DNA of 39,783 nucleotides from Flavobacteriaceae bacterium (GTDB taxonomy: Bacteria; Bacteroidota; Bacteroidia; Flavobacteriales; Flavobacteriaceae), in NCBI GenBank assembly GCA_025800395.1, contig JAOXRU010000389.1:1-39783 (forward strand), in the 5' to 3' direction. Positions 1-7,284 of this stretch are shown here, in pieces. Below the pieces are notes generated by a model. That model ran no database searches. It had not been told where the DNA came from and worked only from the letters and a program-made list of their open reading frames with translations. Positions within the stretch are counted from its first letter, which is position 1. The number at the start of each line of letters is the position of its first letter. The translations under genes were made by a program, and so were the position numbers.

Positions 1-2
1 AG

Positions 3-434
3 TTAAGAGGGCCTCTTTTTATATTGGACAGACAAGCTGGCACCTTTTCCTATACCGACAACGCCCAGCAGGAGCATATTTACGACTTTAAGCATATCAA
101 AATAAGGGAGGGCGCCAATCCGATGCTGTACTACACCAAAGAGAAGCCAGTTTTTATTCATAAACCCTTTTGGCGCTCCTTCTCCAAAGACTACCGCCAA
201 GCCTGGTCCTTCTGTGTTTGGTATATGGACAAAAACCGCCCCTTGCCACCAGATCGTATATTTTACCCTTATAGGGATGCCGATTTTGAAAGACGCAAAG
301 CCGAAGGTTTCCCACCGCCTTTGTATAAAAGCCAAATCTCCACCCGAGAAGCAACACCAGAACAACATGCAGAACGAGAACAATATTGGAAAGATAAAGA
401 CTATTTGGAAAAACAACCCACAGTGATGCTGTGA
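3..434 (+). CDS. 3' part of an unrecognised protein, possibly a secretion-linked effector; truncated by the window edge
   Basis: The frame is open from the first bases of the window and the only in-window start is a weak TTG at 24, so the true start lies upstream. The visible ~143 residues are aromatic and charged, with a Trp/Tyr-rich middle (PFWRSF, WSFCVWYMDK), a YRDADFERRKAEGFPPP segment and a Lys/Glu-rich tail; no transmembrane segment or catalytic motif is visible. I do not recognise the family. Downstream lie two DKNYY-type proteins and a VgrG C-terminal fragment, so a role as the end of a type VI secretion or polymorphic-toxin effector is a contextual guess only. That the frame is coding is fairly sure; the function is unknown. 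Confidence 0.6.
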   Translation, partial: LRGPLFILDRQAGTFSYTDNAQQEHIYDFKHIKIREGANPMLYYTKEKPVFIHKPFWRSFSKDYRQAWSFCVWYMDKNRPLPPDRIFYPYRDADFERRKAEGFPPPLYKSQISTREATPEQHAEREQYWKDKDYLEKQPTVML

Positions 435-493
435 GAATATGGTGGTAATGGGCCGACTATTTAGAGAACATAGATCCAACCAAAAATTAATAT

Positions 494-1231
494 ATGAAAA
501 CAATCTTATTTTTTACAATAGCAGGGATGTTGATTTTCACAGCTTTGGTGCTGTTGGCAATGTGCGTATTTAAGAAAAAAATATTTGCAAAAATCATAGG
601 TTTCATCTTTTGTTTTGTATTGCTTTTCTCCTGTATGAGAAAAACAAACCATCGTTCGCAGCCTTCAATTGGAGAAGGAGCTATAAGTCAAGAAAGCGAA
701 ATGGTTCAAAAATGGGATGTAATAAAGCATAATCTTCTATATCGTAAGGATACTTTAATCTATATTCGAGTGGCACAAATAAAGATTGGCACTGATGATA
801 CTGAATACAAATACGTTGACAAAATTAGAATTTCGGACACTATTGTAGCTGTCGGCAACACTATAGATATACAATCTTTTGAATTTATAGAAGGTAGTGA
901 CCGTTTTTATATCGACAAAAATGCAATTTATGCACACCAACAGTTCCCTGCTACTTGGCCTGTAATAAAACGATTAGAATTAGACGTGGATGATGCTACA
1001 ATTTTTGATATAAACTATATAAAAGACCGTAAGAACGTATACTTTGCTGGTATATATTTGAGTAGTAGATCTCCATTTTTTGACAATATACCAAACAGGG
1101 ATAAAAAAGCGATCTACGCCGATGGAAAAAAAATGTTCTGGAACTGGAGTGAAATGGGTTACCAAGATTTCAAGGAAACAAATTTTTCGGTTTCCAAGGA
1201 TTCTTTAAAAAGGATTTATTTTCCGAAATAA
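494..1231 (+). CDS. DKNYY-repeat protein with N-terminal membrane segments
   Basis: A 245-residue protein. It begins with a hydrophobic stretch at about residues 4-26, then a short KKK linker and a second hydrophobic stretch ending in LLFSC near residue 47, so it is either double-spanning or lipid-anchored. The rest carries repeats of the DKNYY type: YIDKNAIYA, YIKDRKNVYFAG and DKKAIYADG, ending in KMFWNWSE and SVSKDSLKRIYFPK. DKNYY-family proteins are of unknown biochemical function but are often found beside secreted-toxin genes. Here the gene lies 59 bp after an unknown ORF and before a second, broken copy and a VgrG fragment, so an immunity role is possible but inferred. Its last 120 bp are almost repeated in the next copy. 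Confidence 0.75.
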   Translation: MKTILFFTIAGMLIFTALVLLAMCVFKKKIFAKIIGFIFCFVLLFSCMRKTNHRSQPSIGEGAISQESEMVQKWDVIKHNLLYRKDTLIYIRVAQIKIGTDDTEYKYVDKIRISDTIVAVGNTIDIQSFEFIEGSDRFYIDKNAIYAHQQFPATWPVIKRLELDVDDATIFDINYIKDRKNVYFAGIYLSSRSPFFDNIPNRDKKAIYADGKKMFWNWSEMGYQDFKETNFSVSKDSLKRIYFPK

Positions 1232-1319
1232 TCATAGAAAATTGTAAAATTGAGAAATCTCACAGAGAAATCTAGAAAATGCTAAAATTATAACTATATA
1301 AAATTCAAAGAAAGCAATT

Positions 1320-1998
1320 ATGTGTATTAGACAATTACTTAGTATTACAATAGTCTTACTTATTTTTAAGAATTGTAATACGCGAGCCACAAAAACTATT
1401 GTAGTTGAAAAAAGTTCCAAAGAGGTTAAATGTGTTAATGATGATAGCTTATACTTTAAAAACCCCCAACCAATATTTATTTAAAGATAGTCTTGATATC
1501 CTTTATCTACGATTAAAAAACAAATCTCTCTTAGAGGATTCTGAAAAATCAAAATGTCAAAAATTGCCACATGTATATATCAACCAATTGGAATATCAAA
1601 AAGAAGTGGTTTTAATATCAAAAATTCTGGAACAAGATTCTTTTGAACGGATGGATACTTCTGCAAATAAGTTCTATAGGGATAATAATTACATATATGT
1701 TTTTCAAGAAAATCCACCTTCATATCCCCCTTTAAAATGCCTGGATTTAAACCCAAAAGAATCCATCATATTCGATAATGATTACATTAAAGATAAAAAT
1801 AATGTTTATTATAATGGTATTTTTCTTAGTAAAAGAGCTATGTCCTTTAAGTTAGTTTCAAATAATGGAAATTTAAATATCTACGCCGATGGAAAAAAAA
1901 TGTTCTGGAACTGGAGTGAACTGACTTACCAAGATTTTAAGGAAATAGATTTTTCTGTTTCCAAAGATTCTTTAAAGAGAATTTATTTCCCGAAATAA
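1320..1998 (+). pseudogene. second DKNYY-repeat lipoprotein, frameshifted
   Basis: An ATG at 1320 opens a lipoprotein-like start (MCIRQLLSITIVLLIFKNC) that runs to ...DDSLYFKN and then stops about 50 residues in. The frame one base further continues as PNQYLFKDSLDILYLR and gives a 170-residue DKNYY protein to the stop at 1998. The switch lies at or near an A5-C5 run at 1458-1467, and one extra base there would explain it. The joined product aligns over its length with the 494-1231 protein (LLYRKDTLIYIR against YLFKDSLDILYLR). An internal ATG at 1405 could express the downstream part, but it would lack the signal peptide. Either a true pseudogene, a phase-variable tract or a sequencing error. 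Confidence 0.65.
1879..1998 (+). repeat. 120-bp 3'-end direct repeat of 1112-1231
   Basis: The last 120 bp of the two DKNYY genes align without gaps; by eye about 109 of 120 positions match and the first 40 are identical. Upstream of this point the DNA of the two copies is strongly diverged. This sharp edge suggests recombination or gene conversion confined to the 3' ends. Confidence 0.8.
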
Positions 1999-2028
1999 TC
2001 ATAGGAAATCATTATCTCTTTTAGATAA

Positions 2029-2442
2029 AAAGAGAAATCATCAACTATAAAAGATAAGAATAGCAACCTCCTAGAGTTCGACACCAAGAGCAAAAGCATT
2101 ACCATAAATGCCGTAAAGAACATGAATCTCATAGCAGGAGAAAACCTCCACATACAAGCTGGGAAGGACATCCACATACGCGCCGGTGGTAGTATGCAAG
2201 AACAAATAGGGAAGCACAAAAACACCACTGCTTCTGGCAATATACAAGTACGCGCCACAGGAGACATCCAAGAACAATCGGATAATCGAATGAAATTGGC
2301 AGAGGAAGCATATACCAGACAAGCAATGGATTCCCACGAAGCAGCAGATGAGATTATCATCCAAAGCCAACAAGACGATCTGCGCCTGCAAAGCGGCAAA
2401 AAAGTACAAGTAAACGGAAGAGAAGGAACTCATTTATTTTAA
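2029..2442 (+). pseudogene. VgrG / Gp5-type spike C-terminal fragment
   Basis: The frame is open from a stop at 2026-2028 to 2442, but the first ATG is at 2122, inside conserved sequence. Translation from 2041 reads LLEFDTKSKSITINAVKNMN, then LIAGENLHIQAGKDIHIRAG and a degenerate set of short hydrophobic-alternating repeats (GSMQEQ, GNIQVRATGDIQEQ, DDLRLQSGKKVQVNG). Such repeats build the triple-stranded beta-needle at the end of type VI secretion VgrG proteins. The N-terminal phage-like domains are missing, so this is a 3' remnant, probably left when an effector/immunity cassette recombined in. It could still donate a tip end by recombination. No role as a stand-alone protein is likely. Confidence 0.7.
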
Positions 2443-2444
2443 AC

Positions 2445-2586
2445 CTGAATTTGATATAACTTACGCACACAGTTTATTTTGATTTTCTCAGGCTAGGCGA
2501 GGCTTTGAAGGGCTATTTATAGCTCGAAAAGATCACAACGACGTATAAGGAAAGACAAAATGAATCTATAGAAAGCCTTATAAACA
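2445..2586 (+). repeat. dispersed repeat family B, long copy 1
   Basis: Starts with TGAATTTGATATAAC just after the VgrG fragment stop and ends at GAAAGCCTTATAAA. It matches the sequence at 39651-39783 over its whole length with only scattered differences. It contains the GGCTAGGCGAGGCTTTGAAG core that also occurs alone at 2745 and 10531. Confidence 0.8.
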
Positions 2587-2615
2587 GCAATCTTTGTCCC
2601 AAAAAATCTTGAATT

Positions 2616-2720
2616 ATACCATTTCTATTTTGAAATGCCCTAAAAAGAAATAGAAATTTTTTTTCTTATATAAAGAAAAAAGGGCTATTTATTGGGGTGA
2701 TTTTGAGATAGACATGTTGT
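2616..2720 (+). repeat. palindromic repeat family A, full-length copy with decayed right end
   Basis: Begins ATACCATTTCTATTTTGAAA and ends with a right arm GGGCTATTTATTGGGGTGAT followed by a mutated terminus (ATAGACATGTTGT instead of CTAGAAATGGTAT). Nearly the same length as the intact copy at 28633-28731. Confidence 0.75.
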
Positions 2721-2744
2721 CCATTCGATATACCTCAAACACCG

Positions 2745-2786
2745 TAGTTTTTGATTTTTTAGACTATGCGTGGCTTCGAAGGGATA
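2745..2786 (+). repeat. fragment of repeat family B core
   Basis: Contains TTTTGATTTTTTAGACTATG followed by CGTGGCTTCGAAGGG, matching the core of the family B copies and the isolated fragment at 10531-10575. The family B ends are absent here. Confidence 0.6.
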
Positions 2787-2843
2787 TACTGCACCAGTGT
2801 ATCCAATGCAGATGACGAGAGAACCCTTAAAAAAACATTAAAA

Positions 2844-2876
2844 TTGGCTACACTTCTATCTAAATTCATACCTTTG
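2844..2876 (+). promoter_or_regulatory. Bacteroidota-type promoter for the metal-uptake operon, with an overlapping palindrome
   Basis: TTG at 2844-2846 and TACCTTTG at 2869-2876 fit the TTG / TAnnTTTG promoter of this phylum with a 22-nt spacer. A perfect inverted repeat CATAC-CTTT-GTATG (2867-2880) covers the -7 element, which is where a repressor would block. The ATG follows at 2887, so the leader would be only a few bases long. The sites are seen; promoter and operator function are inferred. Confidence 0.55.
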
Positions 2877-2886
2877 TATGTAGAAC

Positions 2887-3222
2887 ATGTTCCAAACCAA
2901 AAGTAACATATCACGTATAATCGTTTCCTTCGGATTGTTGATGGTGTTTTTGTATCCGTCAGTTATTCAAATGGTGCATACCATTGATTGTGATCACCAA
3001 ACCGAATTGGTCTTAGCCAATGACAACATTCAAGATGCGGATCTAGATTGTGATATTTGCGACTTTAGTTTCACTTCCTTTGACTTTGAAACAGAAAGGG
3101 AGCTACTTATTGGGAATTTCGTTCTTATTCAAAAAGAAGCAATCGCTTCCTTTTCTTTTCTCCGAGCTTTTGATCAGAGAACCGCTTTGCCCCTCAGAGG
3201 GCCACCTTCTTTCCTTCTATAG
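2887..3222 (+). CDS. small membrane protein with Cys/His metal-ligand motif
   Basis: A 111-residue protein with one hydrophobic segment at about residues 10-30 (signal peptide or anchor), followed by a polar domain with H31, C35, H37 and a C55-D-I-C58 pair (DCDHQ ... DCDICDF). Small Cys/His proteins of this layout precede TonB-receptor genes in many flavobacteria; the function is not established, but spaced Cys/His residues suggest transition-metal binding in the periplasm. It is the first gene after the promoter at 2844-2876 and is followed by a ZnuD-like receptor and a His-rich lipoprotein. The C-terminus (LPLRGPPSFLL) is short and hydrophobic. Coding status is likely; the metal role is inferred. 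Confidence 0.65.
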   Translation: MFQTKSNISRIIVSFGLLMVFLYPSVIQMVHTIDCDHQTELVLANDNIQDADLDCDICDFSFTSFDFETERELLIGNFVLIQKEAIASFSFLRAFDQRTALPLRGPPSFLL

Positions 3223-3242
3223 GAATCACAAAACACTTTTTG

Positions 3243-3276
3243 GCGTCGGGATGAAGAAGAAGTAATCCACCGACGC
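3243..3276 (+). promoter_or_regulatory. stem-loop in the leader of the TonB receptor gene
   Basis: Perfect 7-bp arms GCGTCGG (3243-3249) and CCGACGC (3270-3276), extended with a small bulge by GAT/ATC, lie between the small gene and the receptor start at 3301. No T-tract follows, so it is not a standard terminator. It may tune expression between the two genes. Confidence 0.4.
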
Positions 3277-3300
3277 ATTCACGCAATCTATTTTTTGATA

Positions 3301-5664
3301 ATGAAAAAATTACACATTGGACTTGTCCTGTGTATGTTTTGTGTAGTTTCTGCTTTTGGCCAACAAAAATTTGTAGTAGACGGCTATGTGTACGACAAAG
3401 AAAACCAAAAACCACTCATCGATGTGGTGATTAAGCTAAGCAACAAACTATACACAACTTCCGACGGTAAAGGTTTTTTTAAATTAGAAGCAGTCCCTCA
3501 GGGGACCTACACTCTTGAAGTCATTCTTTTGGGATACAAAACACAACAACAAAGATTTACCCTAAAGGCCAATCATAGTATACGCCTAGAGTTGGTGCCG
3601 CAAGTTACTTCCCTTTCGGAAGTAGTGGTGGCGCACAAATCCAAAAAACGTATGGTCGAAAAAGTAGGGGTAGTTACTACGAAAGTTTCTGCCGAATTCT
3701 TGCTGGAAAACCAAGACAATAGCCTGATGCAGTCCTTAGATAAGGTGGCAGGAGTAAGCAGTATCACTATCGGCTCTGGCCAATCCAAACCAGTAATTCG
3801 CGGATTGGGATTCAATAGAGTGGCAGTGGTGCAAAATGGAATCAAACACGAAGCACAACAATGGGGCGTAGACCACGGGTTGGAAATCGATCAGTTTGGA
3901 ATAGAAGAAGTGGAAATTGTAAAAGGTCCTATATCCCTATTGTATGGCTCAGACGCCATAGCCGGTGTAGTAGACATCAAACCGCCAAAAGTGCCTACAG
4001 AGAAGCTTTCGGGAAATGTGCAGCTATTGGGACAAACCAATAACGATCTGTTGGGTATCTCTGCTGGTGTGGCTTCGAGAAAAGGAAAATGGTTTTATGG
4101 GGGAAGAATTACCTATAAAGATTATGCCGATTATAAAGTGCCAGCCAATACCATCCGTTATGATAATTATGTGTTTGAGCTACATCAAGGCAATTTGAGA
4201 AATACCGCAGGAAGAGAAGCAGACATCAGCGCGCGTTTTGGATTTATAGCCGATCGGTGGAAAAGCGAAACCTATGTGAGCAATGTCTATGGCAAAAATG
4301 GCTTCTTTGCCAACGCTCATGGGGCTGAAGTGCGCATTAGCAATATCGATTATGATGCCGACAACAGAGATATTGATTTGCCTTATCACAAACTCAATCA
4401 TTTCAAAATCAGCAACACTTCGCATTTTTGGACTGGGAAACACCACTTCAAATTGGATTTGGGCTTTCAAAACAATTTGCGTGAAGAATATGCAGAACCT
4501 GCCGCGCATGGATTTATGCCAAAACCAGAAGAAACCAAAGAAAGACGTTTTGATAAAAATACCTTTACGCTCAATCTTACCGATAGTTTTAGTTTCGACA
4601 AGCACCAGTTGGTCTTGGGAGCCAATGCCGAATACCAGCAAAACCATATTGGAGGTTGGGGATTTTTGATCCCAGCCTATCAGCGTTTTACTGCTGGTAT
4701 ATTTGGATTTAATAGTTATCAATGGAAGCCCAAATGGCGATTGCAAGCCGGACTACGGTACGATTTTGGCCTAGTGGCTACCGAGCGATACGACGATTGG
4801 TTTCGATCCGAAATAGAAAATAACGATGGCACCACCTCTCGTATATACAGAAGACGCGCCAAAGACCAAAGCATCGATTTTCATAGCTATAGCGGATCAG
4901 TAGGTTTGCATTTCGATTCGGAGACTTGGCATGCAAAGCTCCATCTGGGGAAGAGCTTTCGAATTCCCTTGGCAAACGAACTATCTTCCGATGGTGTAAA
5001 CTACCATATGTATCGCTACGAAAGAGGAAACGATGCATTAGATGCAGAATCGGCTTATCAGTTAGATGCAGAGTTGTCTTATCAGAAAAACAATTTAGAA
5101 ATTGTGCTCTCTCCCTTTGTCAATTATTTCGACAATTTTATTTATCTAAATCCAACGCCATTTTATTTCGAAACCTTGCAAATATACGAGTACACCCAGG
5201 CAGAAGTACTGCGATACGGTGGCGAATTGCATATCCACTGGCAACCTTTGGAAAAAATAGAATTGGAAAGCAATATAGAATATGTGTATTCCAAGCAAAC
5301 TACCGGACCGAAAAAGAACTTTGGTTTGCCATTTTCACCTCCTCTAAGTTTGTGGAATACCCTAAAATACCAATTGGGAGATTGGAGCTTCCTCAAACAA
5401 AACAGCCTACAAGTCGATTGGAAAATTGCAGCAAATCAAGAGCGTATTGTCCCCCCAGAAGAAAACACCGAAGGCTATCAAGTGCTGGACTTTAGTTGGA
5501 TAACCCAACTGAGAATCTTGGGCACCAAAGAACCTGCTCAATTGCGATTCAAAGTGCATAATGCACTAGACACCAAATATTTTAACCATACGAGTTTTTA
5601 TCGCCTTATCGATGTGCCAGAAGCAGGAAGAAACTACTCCGTATCCTTAAACATACCTTTTTAA
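3301..5664 (+). CDS. TonB-dependent outer-membrane receptor, ZnuD-like; probable metal importer
   Basis: The ATG at 3301 (MKKLHIGLVLCMFC...) gives 787 residues with a signal peptide ending near AFGQQ. Order: carboxypeptidase-like regulatory domain (about 25-110, with GYVYDKENQKPL and LGYKTQQQRF), plug (about 120-225, with KPVIRGLGFNRVAVVQNGIK and VEIVKGPISLLYGSDAIAGV), then a ~22-strand barrel to the terminal NIPF. The plug wording (IRG, VVQNG, VDHGLEI, LLYGSDAIAG) resembles ZnuD-type zinc receptors. Loops carry His residues (NAHGAE, PYHKLNH, TGKHHF, AAHGFMPKPEE). It sits between a Cys/His small protein and two lipoproteins and ends 17 bp before the next gene. Zinc or copper is inferred from neighbours; a siderophore or other ligand is not excluded. 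Confidence 0.85.
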   Translation: MKKLHIGLVLCMFCVVSAFGQQKFVVDGYVYDKENQKPLIDVVIKLSNKLYTTSDGKGFFKLEAVPQGTYTLEVILLGYKTQQQRFTLKANHSIRLELVPQVTSLSEVVVAHKSKKRMVEKVGVVTTKVSAEFLLENQDNSLMQSLDKVAGVSSITIGSGQSKPVIRGLGFNRVAVVQNGIKHEAQQWGVDHGLEIDQFGIEEVEIVKGPISLLYGSDAIAGVVDIKPPKVPTEKLSGNVQLLGQTNNDLLGISAGVASRKGKWFYGGRITYKDYADYKVPANTIRYDNYVFELHQGNLRNTAGREADISARFGFIADRWKSETYVSNVYGKNGFFANAHGAEVRISNIDYDADNRDIDLPYHKLNHFKISNTSHFWTGKHHFKLDLGFQNNLREEYAEPAAHGFMPKPEETKERRFDKNTFTLNLTDSFSFDKHQLVLGANAEYQQNHIGGWGFLIPAYQRFTAGIFGFNSYQWKPKWRLQAGLRYDFGLVATERYDDWFRSEIENNDGTTSRIYRRRAKDQSIDFHSYSGSVGLHFDSETWHAKLHLGKSFRIPLANELSSDGVNYHMYRYERGNDALDAESAYQLDAELSYQKNNLEIVLSPFVNYFDNFIYLNPTPFYFETLQIYEYTQAEVLRYGGELHIHWQPLEKIELESNIEYVYSKQTTGPKKNFGLPFSPPLSLWNTLKYQLGDWSFLKQNSLQVDWKIAANQERIVPPEENTEGYQVLDFSWITQLRILGTKEPAQLRFKVHNALDTKYFNHTSFYRLIDVPEAGRNYSVSLNIPF

Positions 5665-5680
5665 TCATAAACCAAACACA

Positions 5681-6163
5681 ATGAAAAAAAATATTATTTT
5701 TAAATACATGCTAGTCATCAGCGCATTGGTTGTAGCTAGTTGTAGCAGCTCAGACGATACTACCGACACCCAAAAGCCTACGGTCAGTATACAGTATGCC
5801 AATGGTTTTCCCAAGGCATGTGCAGAAGTGAAAAGAGGTGACAGCTACACCTTTAGAGCACAACTTACCGACAACGATGCCCTAGCAGCATATAGTATCG
5901 ATATTCACCACAATTTTGATCACCATACACACGACGATCAGCAGGGGAATTGCAACTTCCATGCAGACAAAGTAGCGGTAAATGACTTTCAGTTTATCAA
6001 AAATTTTCAGATAAATACTACCGATGCCAAAAGCTATGAAATACAACAGCGTATCACTATTCCGGCCGATGCAGATACAGGAGATTATCATTGCCAGTTT
6101 TCGGTAACAGACAAAACAGGTTGGCAATCGATCACCTCGGTGGATTTCAAAATAATAGAATAA
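5681..6163 (+). CDS. His-rich DUF4625-like lipoprotein
   Basis: A 160-residue lipoprotein: hydrophobic signal ending VVASC with the lipidated Cys21, then an Asp/Ser/Thr linker. The single Ig-like beta domain contains a dense ligand cluster (H76, H77, H81, H82, H84, C91, H94) within DIHHNFDHHTHDD and GNCNFH, a good candidate metal-binding loop. The end (PADADTGDYHCQFSVTDKTG) matches the style of DUF4625 proteins, of which the next gene is a clearer member. It probably faces the periplasm or the cell surface and hands metal to the receptor encoded just upstream. DUF4625 has no proven function, so the role is inferred from residues and position. Confidence 0.7.
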   Translation: MKKNIIFKYMLVISALVVASCSSSDDTTDTQKPTVSIQYANGFPKACAEVKRGDSYTFRAQLTDNDALAAYSIDIHHNFDHHTHDDQQGNCNFHADKVAVNDFQFIKNFQINTTDAKSYEIQQRITIPADADTGDYHCQFSVTDKTGWQSITSVDFKIIE

Positions 6164-6202
6164 AACAAATAGTAAAAAAACGCTTAATTTAATATTTTAA
6201 AA

Positions 6203-7048
6203 ATGAAAACAGTAAACATCAAAAATCAAAAAGTATTTGTGCTTTTTTTAGCAGTATGTAGTTTGTTTGTAATCTCTTGCGATTCGGATGATGATCCACT
6301 AAGCAAACCCGAAATTTCGGACTTCGAACTAGGACTTGGGGATAACCGAATCGGATACATTGGTTCGGATTTACACATCGAAGCCGAAGTAGAAGCAGAA
6401 AACAAGATTAGCACCATTATGGTCGAAATCCATATGGAGGATGAAGCTGCTGGATGGCAGTTCGAAAAAACTTGGACAGACTTCAATGGTTTGCTCAATA
6501 CCAATTTCCACAAACATATAGATATTCCTGCCAATGCAACCGCTGGGATCTATCACTTTCATTTTGTGGTAACCGACATGGCAGGAAATCAAACCGAATG
6601 GGAAGCCGAAGATCTTCAAGTAAAAGCCATCGACGATAGCGAAAAACCCACTATCGATATCAGTAGCTCCCCTGCCAACAACGCTTCTTTTGCGGATGGA
6701 GAAACCATTAGTCTGGCTGGAAAAGTCACCGATAATATTAGTCTTGCTGGCATGCTTGTGGCCTTGGTTCGTACCGAAGACAATATTGCAGATGCGGATG
6801 TAAAAGGAGGCAACAAGAAAGTAATCGTAATGCTGCATACGCACGATTTTGGAAAAGATCCGGATGCGTATACTTTCAATGCTTCTATAAAAGTGGGTGC
6901 AGAGAAAGACAACAATATGACGCCTGCCTCCATAGAAGGAGAAAACGCATGGCGAAATGGTGACTATTACATTTTACTGCGCGTAAAAGACCAAAGTGGT
7001 AATTGGGCTTTTTCCCAAAAATACCCTATCACGGTAAACTTACCGTAA
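6203..7048 (+). CDS. DUF4625-domain lipoprotein with two Ig-like domains
   Basis: A 281-residue lipoprotein with signal ending VISC and an acidic DSDDD tail after the Cys. Domain 1 (about 35-150) has the DUF4625 pattern LGLGDNRIGYIGSDLHIEAE and HKHIDIPANATAGIYHFHFV. Domain 2 (about 155-281) starts KPTIDISSSPANN and contains LVRTEDN, VIVMLHTHDF and ISLAGKVTDN. Paired His residues (HKH, HFH, HTH) recur in both. It is the last gene of the operon, 40 bp after its shorter relative and 26 bp before a strong terminator. Likely surface or periplasmic partner of the TonB receptor in metal uptake; the biochemical activity is unknown. Confidence 0.75.
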   Translation: MKTVNIKNQKVFVLFLAVCSLFVISCDSDDDPLSKPEISDFELGLGDNRIGYIGSDLHIEAEVEAENKISTIMVEIHMEDEAAGWQFEKTWTDFNGLLNTNFHKHIDIPANATAGIYHFHFVVTDMAGNQTEWEAEDLQVKAIDDSEKPTIDISSSPANNASFADGETISLAGKVTDNISLAGMLVALVRTEDNIADADVKGGNKKVIVMLHTHDFGKDPDAYTFNASIKVGAEKDNNMTPASIEGENAWRNGDYYILLRVKDQSGNWAFSQKYPITVNLP

Positions 7049-7074
7049 GAAAAATCATTTTTGATTTGTGTAGT

Positions 7075-7115
7075 GGGCTGCATTATTCGAGAGAATAGTG
7101 TAGCCCTTTTTTTTT
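7075..7115 (+). terminator. rho-independent terminator of the metal-uptake operon
   Basis: GGGCTGCATTATTC pairs with GAATAGTGTAGCCC (7075-7106) around a GAGA loop, with one or two mismatches, and is followed at once by nine T (7107-7115). Confidence 0.85.
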
Positions 7116-7284
7116 GTAGTAAACGACATCAAGCATTGTTGTCTCGGTTCGAAAACTTAGTTACACATAGGAACAACCATGATATATAGAAACACCTATA
7201 TGCCACCAGTAGCAATAGCAGAGAATCATCAAGCAGTGATAGATGCTACAAAGCTTCCTTTCTACCAAAACCATGTGATAGCTT

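Noticed and set aside
2122..2442. Intact 106-residue protein
   Set aside because: The conserved VgrG-type sequence continues upstream of the ATG at 2122 to a stop at 2026, showing that it is a truncated fragment.
4180..4746. A 188-codon antisense frame inside the TonB receptor
   Set aside because: Fully inside a well-supported receptor gene, no domain features; antisense shadow.
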